Below, in pieces: positions 1 to 11,800 of a stretch of 64,000 bases of DNA (positions are counted from its first letter, which is position 1; each line of letters begins with the position of its first letter). The position numbers were made by a program, and so were the translations under genes. The DNA comes from Capitulum mitella (Eukaryota; Arthropoda; Thecostraca; Pollicipedomorpha; Pollicipedidae), in contig CP099840.1 of the NCBI GenBank assembly GCA_030062745.1, positions 4,836,001 to 4,900,000 on the forward strand, read 5' to 3'. Below the pieces are notes generated by a model. It was not told where the DNA came from, did not search any database, and saw only the letters and a program-made list of their open reading frames with translations.

Positions 1-530
1 ACCACCACCGATGCTTTCCCTCGACGCCTTTGACAACGCGCCCATGCATATGCATGCAATCATCCTTGCGCTTTCAAGTACTGCCTGCTGGATACATTTC
101 ACGCCCAGCGAGCTGCAGCCTCTCTCCCGCGCCGCTACAGCCAGTTATAAATACCGAGGGAGAAAACTGGGGCCGCCGCGCGCCGGCCGGCGCTCCGGGC
201 CGCCGGCGACGGACAAAGGCACCGTTCAGCGCCGGGCGCGACGGCCACGCCTACGCCGCGCCAGTTCTGCCGCGCCTTTTTAGCGCCGCTGATAAACGAC
301 CGGGCGGGGGCGGGGGCGGGGCAGCGGCGCCGCGACACGGTGCATCGATTCTCGACGGCGCGGCGGCGGCGGCCGCAGGTGAAACGTGACCTGCGGCCGG
401 AAATGAGCGCCGCCGCCGCGCGGTGCGGGCCGGGCCGGGTCGGGTCCGGTGTCCCATCAGTCGCCGCCGACGGGCCGGGTTTCGTCGGACCGCCGCCGGC
501 TCGTCAGGAGACGCGGGACGGCCTCGGCGC

Positions 531-558
531 CCGCCGCCGCCGCCGCCGCCGCCGCCGC
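531..558. repeat. (CCG)n trinucleotide run
   Basis: About nine uninterrupted CCG units inside a larger GCC/CGG-rich stretch. It is a microsatellite in the ADAR intron. Confidence 0.85.
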
Positions 559-1744
559 AGCCGACAGCGGCGCCGGATCGCCGGCCGAGCGCCGCCCGAC
601 CCGTCCTCGCGCGGCGAACGCGTCGTGTCGCCGCCGCCGGCCCTGTTTGTCCAGCGTCCGCCGCCGGCGCCCACGGTTGACACACCACACACGGCGGAGA
701 ATGGCCCGCTGCGGCCGCCGGTCCCTCCGGCCGCCAGCCCGCCTGCCGCGCTCTCTGAAGTGGCCGCCGCCGGCTGACGCCATTAGGCATCGATTGCCCG
801 AGAGGTTTGGTCACCGCCGGCCGGCCGCAAAAAGCAGAGCACTCCAGCCGGCGGTGACGGGCCGTTAGCGGCGTTCCCCCAGGCGGCCGCTCGGCCGAAG
901 CGGCCTCCACGCCGCGAAAACGATCACAGAGCCCGGAAAAACTAAACCCCAGCCTTCACCGGCGCGGCGGGCGGCGCTCCCGACCGGCGGCTGATTCACG
1001 AGCCCGGTAAATCATCGGCGTCCGGTCCGAGCCTCCTCTCAGGCTCCCGCAATGGCCGCGCCGCGCCAAAAACAGCCGCCCCGGTGACGGGCGGCGGCGC
1101 CACCCCCGGGACATCAATCAGCCGAGCGCCATCAGCGGGCAGGTGTCGGCGGGCCAGCCGCCCGCCGGACACACGCCGCGACACGTCGGCCCGGGGAGAG
1201 GTCCGCGGACTCCGTCAGGGGTGGCGGTCGGCCTAGCCGCCGCCGAGCAGTGGGAGGCCGACCGGCAGGACGGAGGTCGTGGTCCGGGACCCGCCACCCG
1301 GCCACGCGGCACCGGAGATCGGACCGACTGTCAGGGATGGAAGGCACCAGACGGCTGGCCAGACCCGGCAGCATGGGCGAGGCTCAGCCACCCCGTCACC
1401 AGCCGGTTATCTCGCGATCCTCGCGCAGACACGTCTTTTCTCACGATATCCTAATAGTACCTACACTCCGTGCAGATACCGTTGAACTTTTAACATTTAG
1501 AGTTTGGCGGAATCGTGACTGAAGCAGAGACTGACTGGAAGCTCTATCTCAGGAGGAAATCTTGGCAAATGCGGATTGATGCAGCTGGAGCTGAACAGGC
1601 TGGCAGCGGAGCGAACCAGACGAAGACCGATGACTCTAAGCCATCCTAATCGACGACAGGAGCGAAACGAATACAAATCGCCTCCGAAGCCAGTCGGCGC
1701 CGCCACCCGCCCACGGGAATCGTACAGGGAAGGGGGGAAGAAGG

Positions 1745-1985
1745 TTATTTCCGACCAGTTCACGGCCCAGCGAACGAGTCGCCGGCCGGCTGCGCGTCGT
1801 CTGAGCAAGGGAACGAGCGAAGACAGGTCATTTCCGACCCCGCACGGTGGTCTCAGCGGCCCAGCGAGACGAGTCGCCGGCCGGCTGCGTACGTCGTCTG
1901 AGCAAGGGAACGAGTGAAGACAGGTCATTTCCGACCCCGCACGGTGGTCTCAGCGGCCCAGCGAGACGAGTCGCCGGCCGGCTGA
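1745..1985. repeat. 97-bp tandem duplication, about 2.5 copies
   Basis: The phrase CAGGTCATTTCCGACCCCGC starts at 1824 and again at 1921, 97 bases apart. It is followed in both by the same GGTGGTCTCAGCGGCCCAGC and GTCGCCGGCCGGCTG. A diverged partial copy precedes them (ATTTCCGACC at about 1747). The two main copies are nearly identical, which suggests a recent duplication. Open frames across it are repeat artefacts. Confidence 0.85.
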
Positions 1986-2601
1986 GGAACGACCGGAGAC
2001 GACAGCACGACGGGCCCCCATCACCGGCCGACCGCGACCCAGCCGGGCCGCGGCTCGGAGGGCGGCCCGAGCCCTGGTTCCGCCCCGGCCCGGCTGGGGC
2101 AGCCATCAGCGGCGGGGCGGAGCGGCAGGTCGCGGGGGTCCCAGCGGTCCCGCCCGCGGGGTACGGCCGGCAGCGGCGCCTTCCGCGGGAGGCGGGGACG
2201 ATGGACGCTGCCTGAGACAGGGGCGTCCCAGCTGCCGCCCACAGGCAGACTCCCGGGTACACCATGGGTATAACAGAGACGTTGGAACACGGACGCAGGA
2301 GGAGGTGCCGATAATATCCGCTCAAGACCACTTAATTTAGCACACATCCCAGTACATACTTCTCCAGTGTATATTCATCCAGACTTCTTATATAAACCAA
2401 CTGAATGGACCCATTTTCGCGGTTTCTGACCTGTGGGACGGTGGCAATGACTGGCACTGTCCGGTACAGTCGTACGACGACATGACGCAGTCCCACCGTC
2501 GGGCCATCGGTGGCGTATTAAGCGTCCTCCCACACCCGCATGCTGACAACCTACCGGCAATCACTCGCGCCGCCAATCAGTCCGCCGCAGCTCCCGCTCA
2601 C

Positions 2602-2865
2602 CTGGGGAGAGCAGCAGCTCCAGCTGGCCGTACAGGTAGTCGAGCAGGCACCGGCGCGTGATCACCTCCGCGTGACAGTCGTTCAGGCTGTTGCCCTCCA
2701 CGCTCATGTGCTCGCCGTTGATGCACTTGGTGCCGGTCGACACCGAGATGACCTTGACCTCGGACATCTGCGGCCCCGGTGGTCATCACCAGGCCGGCCA
2801 GCACCTTGCGCCGGCTGTGCGACTGCTGGTTCTCCATCAGCGTCTGGAACTGCTGGTTGACAACC
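2602..2865 (-). CDS. Adar: ADAR exon 6: start of deaminase domain with HAE motif; contains a frameshift
   Basis: Acceptor CCCACCGCAG|GG completes the AA|G lysine. Donor is TCCCCAG|GTGAGC. It encodes VVNQQFQTLMENQQSHS, RRKVLAGLVMTTG, then VISVSTGTKCINGEHMSVEG and LNDCHAEVITRRCLLDYLYG. His and Glu of CHAEV are the first zinc ligand and the proton shuttle of adenosine deaminases acting on RNA. The part up to MTTG and the part from MSEVKV lie in different frames. Reading the CCCC run at 2774-2777 (GGGG on the coding strand) as three bases restores MTTGPQMSEVKVISV. This looks like a one-base error or a real null allele. Confidence 0.9.
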
Positions 2866-5800
2866 CTGCGGTGGGCGGGCGGCGCCGGTCAGCCGCACGG
2901 GACGTCCTCAGGGGGGGGCGGCGGCCCGCTAACTGGTAATTGATACGCCGCCGGGGGAGCAGAGGGGCCGGGCGGGTCGACCGGCGCGTCCCGGCGGGAT
3001 CGTTAATGACGCCCGATACGATTACCAGCCTGCATGTGATGCGGGCGACCAGTAGACGATTAATGGCGCTGGTGATGAGGAGGGCGGCAATGAATACGGC
3101 GAAACGCGTGAGACAGTGAACACGAGGGAAGTTCATGACGCTGCCGCATCTTAATTAGAAAATTAGTCCTCCAACATTGCAGTCAACGAACATGACGGAA
3201 CATCTTGGCTACAGATGAACAACATAAATCGCCAACGAGCGTCGGCATGCCAAACAGCGTCCGTCGGCCGCCGCTGCTGGAGCTGCATCACATCCGTCCC
3301 CGCGCTGAACCAGCCGCGAACCCGCCCCACGACCGACCACAACCCCCGCGCGTTAGTCCCTCCGTCCGGCGCCGGCCGTCCGGCGGTAGCTCACTTGGAT
3401 ATGTGGTCGGCCACCGTCTGCGGGAAGCTCAGCCGCTCGCTCAGGTCGGACGTCGAGCCGTACGGCGAGTCGCCGCCGCACGACGTGTAATTGACGAACG
3501 AGTAGTTGTAGAGCTTGCTGAGCGCCGCCTTGGCCGCCGCCGCCTTGCCCAACCGCTTGCTCGGGCCTGCCGGGGAGCCAGAGGTCGCGTCAGCGACGAC
3601 CATCGTCCAGCACGTGGACGCAGCCACCGTCGCATTCTGCTCAGCGTAACACGCGCAGGATAACCCGATTAGCGAGCGAGGCTAACGCATTAGTCGCCCC
3701 AGAAGAGCATTTAATCGTACAAAGCTACTTTCGACCGGGTCGCCGATGCGCCCAGCCTTCCTGCGCAGACCTATCCATCAGATCCGGTGTCCGGCCCGCA
3801 GAGTGCAGGAGCGGAGGAGCGGGCAGAGGCGGGGGGAGGGGCGGCGGTCGACGCGGCGAGTGACCCTGTGATCGATCGCGCCCAGATAGCGGCCGCCGGC
3901 GCGTTCCGCGACTTCCCGCCGGTCATTACGTCTACTTAACGCACCAGGGGCCGGCGGCCGGCCGCCGGCCGCCGGCCCCGCCGGGACCGAACCGCATCCA
4001 GCGCCGCGCCGCGCCGGCCAGGACGACCGCCTTTCCCGGCGGAGGCCGCGCCAGCCGCGGCCGAGTGGCAGTTCGGCGGCGAGGCCGAGCTGCGGTCGGG
4101 CGGACGCGTTCTGGACGGCGCCAGACCGACAGTTTGTCGTCGGACGGTGGTCATTGTTCGCCGGAGCCGTCGAGGACGGACCAGTCAGTGCCGCGCCGGC
4201 TGGTCGGAAGCACCTCCGGCCGCCGCCGTCGCCTCCCCGCCGCCGGCCGGGCGGCCGAACGGCGCCTTTCCGCGCCGCCGCCGGCATCCCAGCCGGCCCC
4301 CGGCCGCGTCGGCACCGACGGCCGACCGACGACGACCGCGGCACGCCCCGCGCGGCCGGCGGACGCTCGGCAATTAGCGGCGACAGGGGCCGCGCGTCCT
4401 ACGCCCTGTCGAGGCCGGCGCGGCAGCGGGCGGCCGGCTCGTTAGTCGAGACGGCCGCCGCCGGCCGCGGCCCTACGTGGCCCCGCTGCGGTCCGGGGCG
4501 CTGTCACAGCGGGCAACAGGTCAATTCCGATACAGGCCCGACAAACGCAGTCTCGCCGTGGCGCATGGGTGTAGTTTTCGATACTTACGGGCGCTTCGGC
4601 ACCCACAATATTCGTTCGGCATCTACACGGATCTATTAATTTTACACGGCACTACATGAGGCGGGCATCCACAGTGGTTTGCGAGTTCCCAAGATAACGT
4701 ATCCCCCAATCCAGTTTATTAAGTTTCATGTCTGGCGTGGTTTCAGCTGGTGCTGATGACCACACTGCCCGATCGCCGCCACAATAGGCTTTTACGGACC
4801 AGTTATCGTACGGATCGTTTACGACACCCACCCGTTTGTCCCGGTCTTGCCTTGGCTGTTCCCGCGTGCCGCGCCAGAGCCGCTGCCCGGCTCCGCGGTA
4901 TGTCACCGTCCGTCTACACCTGTCTCCTCGGCCACGTTTCCATCTTTCTCTGTGTGACATTCTGCCACTCCGCCTCTTATCTCTGCCCTCCCTTTGTCCC
5001 GGCTCTTTCATCTCGCTGTCGCCCGCTTCTGTCATCTCCATCTCGCTCGATCCAAGGCGTGCCAGAGCGCTCTCGTTCTCCGCGCCGCCGGGCGCCGACT
5101 CGGGAGCACGACCCTGTCCGCCAGACGACGAACGTAGCCCGACGACCGCGGCGACGCTCCAAACGCCGCGGCCACGCCGACGTCAGCGCCCGCCCGCGCC
5201 GCCCCGAGCCGGCGCCGCGAATCGGAGCCACGCTCGGTGGCGGCGGCGGCGGCAGCGAGCAGGAGGACGGGGCCGCCCATTCGGCCATTCGGCCGGGCCG
5301 AGCCGGGTCGCCGGCGGCGGCTGGTCGAATTCGTCGCGCCGCGGGGCCCGGCGCGCCCGACGGCCCAGCGTCGCGGCCGACGAAGGCTAGCGTCGCGACC
5401 GACGGGGCGGGCCAGGAACGCGACGACGGCCCGTCCCGCCCGGTCGGGCGACGTCGAGATGGAGAAAACAGCAGCGCCGGCGAATGTCGCGGCGGAACAG
5501 ACAAAACGATGGAAGGCATGTGAGACGCATACAGAGCGGAAAGACGCCGAGCGAACGCGCAGGACCGCCACGGCAGCGCAGAACAGGGGGAAAAGACGCC
5601 ATCAGCGACGGTAACGTCCAGTCGCCACGGAATCACGCCGTCACCAGGCGCCGTACGACATCGTCAAGCCTTTCAATCGGTCGTAAGCCTACAATGCAAA
5701 ATGACGAGCGATACGTCGAAAGCATAATGATGGCCAAAGTGTCTTCCATCGTCCGATTCGGTCCGCGGGCCGGTGGCCACGCGAGCCTTTCGGCCAGCGC

Positions 5801-8800
5801 GCTCTCAGGAAGAGCTTCACTGATTACGGCCACTTGTCATCGGCGGCATCGACGGCGATGACCATTTCGGCTCGACACGGAGAAATGGGACGCCTCGCCG
5901 GTCGGCTTTGCCTGCCTCTGGCGGACGGAACTGCGGATTCCATGTCGGAGGGTGCGCTGAATGGCGCAGACAGCCGGCGTTCATTCACTCCGCAATCACG
6001 TTACCGCTCGAATGGCGCTACCGGCCACGCATGCATAACGTGACTACCATCTCCCCCTACTCGCCGGGAAGACAAACATGGCAGCCCGGCCGCCTGGGGA
6101 GCGGCAAAGGCCTGGAGTTACACCCAAACTCTTAGCGAAAGTGGCGCACGAGAGCCAAGTCCAAAGTTGCCCGGAGGGCCAGATTGGACCGCGCCGCCTG
6201 AAAATACGCACTGGAATTGGCCGACCGTTATCAATGCCGACGGTCGAGATGGGCCACTCGACGTCTGAGACCCGGCCCGTATTGGATCTCAATAATTCAG
6301 AGCCTCGACTGCGAGTGGCACGGCGTCCGCGGGCGGCGTGCGCTCTAACCTGGTCTCCGGCGGCGTCTCCAGGCAGCGACCGGCGCGGCCGAGATCACGT
6401 GGCCCAAACGGTCCGGCCGGGCCGCTGCCAGGCGGGCGGGCGAGGGGAGTGGGAGGGTCAGCGCATGTCTGAGATCCTGGCCCGGAACGGAGCGAAGCCG
6501 AGCCGTTCGGTCGATCCGACGGCAAAGGTGAGCCTACGAATATCAGGAAAGCCGCTAACGAGTCTCTCGCCTCGCCTCTCGTCCACGGATCGAGGGCCAC
6601 CCGCCATGAGGCCGAGACGACCAGCCCGCGACGAAGCGGCCGCGGCCCAGCGGGGGTCGGAGCGCGGCAGCCCACGTGACGCGCCGCGGTCGCCGTTATT
6701 GCCCGGCGACAAATCGCCGTAAAGCCTGGTCGCCGGACACGAGCGGCGACCGCCGAGAGTCCCGCCTTGACCGCCATACAAACGGCGCGATGTGGCGGCG
6801 GAATTCCACGGCGAGCGCCACAAGGCGAAGGCGAAGGCGAACGCCACAATGCCTCGCAGTGCCACACGGCTGGTCGAGATCGGCAGAGCCGCGCTGGTCG
6901 GAGCGCGGCTGAATCGAGATCGGCACGCCAGCGCAAATTAGGGAGCGAGAACAAATGGTTCCGCGTGAGCACAAACAGACTGCGGTGCTCTGGCCGAAAC
7001 AATGTGTCTTTTGTCGGCCTTTCAGCTAGATTGTTTTTGTACCGGGCTTCAGGTAAACGTGCACGGTGGTCAGACCCAACAAGGCTACAAATTACGACCT
7101 AAACTGAATTTCGTTTCAACAAAACTGCATCACTGTTCACAGTTTGCAACTAGGTACATTTACGGAGAGAAGAAACACACAGGAACATTAAAAATGGGTG
7201 GCAATGTAATAATCTGAGATAAGCGCAGCGTTGTCGACCAGAACAAACTGCTGGCACATGATCGCAGTTCATTTCTTCACATACCGAGACCCATTGTTAG
7301 ATACAAACTGCATTACTGGTTTTTACGACTCCCTTTCAAAACGCAAGCTTGACCGCGTTTACATTGTAGGCAGTACGTCAGAAGACTTAAACGGAATTCT
7401 GAAGATGGGCAAGCTCATCCCACATCCAGTGCCAGTCATTCGTTCACACATGATACTTAGCGGAAAGCTATGTCCAAGAATCGCCTATGCTGTTGTTTGA
7501 CGGCAGAAAGCATCTCAGGTCAGATACAACTAATGTTTCAGATCCACATCACGGCATTAAGGTCGAACGGGGTGTAAGCCGGACTCATTTTTATAAAGCC
7601 ACACGGGACACATCCGCGATGCGAAACAAACACCCCTTCCAAAAACAGAAACACAAACTTTTCAATTCAACTCCAATACAACAGGGACGGCTCGCTCGCA
7701 ACCCAACGAAGCGTGTCCACCACCATCCAAAACACCCGAACATCCTCCCGCCAGCCACCGAACTCTCAAAATCGTCCTCCCCCGCCCCTGATGTTTCGCG
7801 CCGCCCGGCCCCGGCCGAACTTGTCCGCGCCGCCCGCCGACGCCGACGAACTTCCGCGCGACTCACCGACCCCGTCGAACTTCTCGCCGTCGACGAGCAC
7901 GCTCATGCTGAACTTCTTGGCGTGCGGCTCGCCGCTCTCCTCTTCGAGCTCGTACTTGAGGCCGGGCCGCAGCTCGTTCAGAAGCTGCACAGGGTTCTTG
8001 TCGGCCGGCGTCAGCGTCATGCGGGGCCGCGGCGTGGTGGCGCCGTTCGCCGCCTGGCGGCAAGAACGTCAACTACACGTCAGAATCACGCCCAGGACAC
8101 GGAGTCTGCTTGAGAGGAACAGGATCGCATCAAAAAGCGCCCAGTGTCTGCGGGGAATGGCTGGGTTGGAGGAATGCACGTGGCGACGCGTGCACGTCAC
8201 ATCACGTGACGGTTTGCCGCAGGAATTGCGATCGTCGGCACTAATGGCGTGCCCGCGTCACGCACGTAACGCTCACGTCACGGTTGGGCGGACGGATGGC
8301 GATCATCATCGACGATTCATCATCGCGTGCAGAGTGCTAGTGATGTGTGTGGTTTATAGGTACGCTGAATACAAAGTCCTGGAATGAAAGGTGTTCCGGA
8401 AGCAATTAATTTACGACTAATTACTGGGAGGTTAATTTTTTTGGATTGCAATCAATAGCACAGCAATTAAATAAAGTAGTTGATGATGTTTTGCAAATAT
8501 GCAAAGAACGATTAAAAGATAATTACACGGTCCAAAAAAGCATTAAATACTAATACTTTGTTCGGTTATACAGTAAAAAAATCCCAGACAGACCCATCCG
8601 ACGCACAATTCCCCAAGGCCCAGGCAGACGCACACCCCGGACATCTTCGCGAACCATTCGCAGCGCTCCCGGCAGCCCCAGCCCGATGACGTCTAGTGCC
8701 CGTCAACAGCTCTCGAAAGCCAATATCCACCAGCCACTGTCCTTTCATCCCGCGCCCAGAACACACAAACACCTCCCGGCCGACTCCTACTCCGCTGAGC

Positions 8801-11800
8801 GCCGCACACAACTTCCGAGCCGTCGCGCGCGTCCGCCGGAACAAACTAGGCCGCGCCGAGCCGCGCCGCCCGCGCCGGCCGTCCATCCCCGGCCGCAGTC
8901 GCGAGCTCCGGCCGGCCAGACCACTGGGCGTCCGCACCAGGGCCGCCGACATCCTCCGCCGACGCCGGCGAGCGCCGCCAACCAGCTCATGTTAAAACCG
9001 TGACGCCGTCAGCGCGATATCCGCCGGGCCGACCCGGCCGGCGGCCGGCGCGGCCCAGACAGCGACCCCCGACCAGCGCCGCCGCGCCCCGGCCGACGTC
9101 AGCGGACCCGGACGGCCGAGTCGCGAGCCTGGAACCCCGATTTCACGGTGCGCCGGGCGGCCGGCTCCGGCGCCGGCACCGCCGCGGGCGGCCGTGCCGC
9201 CTCCCCTCCCCAACCCCGCCCCCGGCAAACACGGAGGTCGTCCGTCGCCGGGCCGGGCAGGGCCGGGCCGCTCTGTTTACGCCTCCTGCTGGCGACGAGC
9301 CGGGCCAGACAGGCGCCCGGAATACGCCGCCCGGTAAGACGCGCCCTCTTCATGGCGGCCTAATGTGGCCGCGCACCGCCCGAAAAGCCGGACTACTTGG
9401 GGTCGCACCAAGGAAAACGATGCAGACTCCAAATACCAACGTTTCCGGGGCCATCGCCACAGCCGCGGGCGCGCAGAGAATATCATTTCCATGGAAACCT
9501 CCGATCATCTTTAATAAAAAAAACTCTGATGCGCGAACCACACCTCCCGACGCCGCTACCCACGACAACACGCCTCCCACGTCACGGTACCCCTCCGCTC
9601 CTTCTCTGCGCCGGCGGCCGGCGGCCGGCGGTGACGCGCGGCGCTCACCTCAGCGTTGCCGTTGCCGTTGGCGTCGCCGGTCGTCTTGTCGAAGACGAAG
9701 TCGTGCCCGGTGACGCCGACGTCGGCGGTGAAGTCGGACGTCACCGGCGTCGGGTTGATGGCCAGCTGGAAGTCGGACATGTTCTTGAATTGGATGAAGG
9801 AGCGCAGCGCAGCCTCGGCCGCCGTCTGTTTGGCCTGCTTCTTGGAGCGGCCGGTGCCGACGAACTCCTCTCCATTGACCTGCCGGCGGGAGATGAGGGT
9901 CACCGTCTGTATGAGGGACGAGACGTTACACGAGCCATGTGTCGGCGATGAGAGGCGGCTTTCACATGGGATGAAGCGATTCTTGCGACGTGCTCATAGG
10001 CGCATGCAGCTGAGCCATCATTCAGGGATGCAGTACGAGAGCCTGTGAGTGGTTATCTTTGGCTGTTGTTTCGGCCCACGAGAGAAATGGAAGCTCTCAA
10101 TGGCGGTTCCTACGACGTATGCCATGATATCCGTCTGAGATTCTGCCACCAGAAGAGGAACTGTTCCCTATTTATCTTTGGGCAACCTATAACACTCGTC
10201 TCCCCGGTGGGAAGATGTCATAAGAGGTAGGCAGATATCGCACGATCGAACCGGAATTAAGTGAAAAGCACAAAAAAGTACACTTCGTTTTAGGGGTCAA
10301 AATACCGAACAAGTCATGTCTACAATGAAGCATGGCAAAAAAACATTCAAGTGTCCGGCATAAACCACAAATAGCATGGCCAAAGTCGCTGGGCCGGTGA
10401 CGGGCAACAGTCGGTACACGGCTACTTCCCGTCTCGATCCGGCCGCACCGCGTACCACGCATCCGTCCGACAGACTCAGCGACGCTCCCCGAGGCCGGTC
10501 TCGCACGCTCCGGCGCATCCATTAACACACCCACGTCTCCGGACGCGCGGACCACACCCAGGCCCGTCCGCGAGCGGCCGCCCGGGTCGGAGAGAGGGCG
10601 GGTTGCGCCCCGCTCTCCCCGGTCCTCGCCGGCTCAGGCGGCGGCCGCCGCCGCCGCTCAATTGATTACGCCCGACACGGAAGGCAACGAGCTGCCAGCG
10701 GCTCGGATTTAGCGAGCGAGCCATTTGGAAGGCGGTGAACTGCCCGGCTCAGCTGCCGCCGGCCGCGGCTGCCGTGAACGTGAGGCGGCCGACAAGGCGC
10801 GCCGGGCGGGGCACTTTGCTTCGGGTCTCCGGCGGTCGGGCGGCTGCCGCTGCAACGTTCACGGCCGGCCGTCGCGGCGGTTGCCCAGGCACGAGGAGGC
10901 TCACACTTTGTCCGAATGGCGCTCCGGCGGACGGGAGACGTGGCTCGAGTGGCCGAGCGGCGGACGCTGAGCACACAGACGACGAGACGCTAAGGGCGAG
11001 ACGCTGAGAGGAGACGCCAGAGGTGGACCGTCGAGGGGCAGCGAAGTGGTGCAGCCGAGGGGCACGGGAACATGAGTGCTTCCATTCCCGTCGGCCCACC
11101 GGTCAGATTGGAGTGGCGCCCAGACGTGGGCGAGCCGGTCGGTCGGACGGCGCGCGGGATGTCGAAGCCGCTGCAGCTGGCGTGCCGGGAGACGGCATTT
11201 CTATTCAAGAGGCCACCGCATGCGATGATCAAAGCCAGGGGAACCAGAAGTGGAACAAATGAGACTGACTTTGGCAAGCGGGCGTCTCCGACGGCCCACC
11301 GGCCGCCCCCGCCACCCCACAAAGCCCCGGGACTGGCACACAATCAATCCGTGGATAAACAGTCCGCTCTCCAGCACAAAACCTGCGCCGAAGGAGCGTC
11401 GCCAGGGCGAGGGACGCGGCAGCTCCCCATCTACAAAGAACGCCATCCCCGCAATCAGGGAGGGTTGCAGAAGTCGCCGCCCCAACAGCTGAGAGCGGCG
11501 CCGTCGGCCGCGCGTCCGCCGCCGCGCTGAGAAAACTTCCGTCGCCGAGACCGCCGCGCTGATCCGATTTGGCCCACGCCGACACAGCGCCGTCAATCGC
11601 CTCATCGCGCCGGCGGGGCGGGGGCGCCGCCGACGGTCGGGTCGGGGTCGGCGCGTCGCCGTTCGCCGCCGCCGCCCGCCGGCAGCCGGCCGCGGCCGAC
11701 GCAGCCGGCCGGCCGCTGCCAGAGTGGATTGGCGCAGCAGCGGCAGCGTGTTTTTCCGTCACCGACCATGACGGACCAACTGGAGGAGTCGGACGGGTCA

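Larger units (their letters stand above)
1..2601 (-). other. ADAR intron after exon 6 (no further deaminase exon seen)
   Basis: GC-rich DNA (GCC, CGG and GGCCGG words) with no sequence for the later ADAR motifs (PCGDARIF, the second zinc cysteine, the C-terminal helices). The next exon must lie outside the window. A TATA-like TTATAAATA occurs near 145 on the plus strand with no gene attached. The long minus-strand open frame at 251-910 is an R/A/P/G composition artefact. Confidence 0.6.

Noticed and set aside
251-910. 219-codon open frame on the minus strand at the left edge
   Set aside because: Arginine/alanine/proline/glycine-rich with overlapping open frames on both strands. This follows from GC-rich, stop-poor DNA, and there is no conserved sequence.
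4750-5636. Long frames on both strands at 4.7-5.6 kb
   Set aside because: Low-complexity R/P/A/S composition inside ADAR intron 4, no splice logic and no domain.
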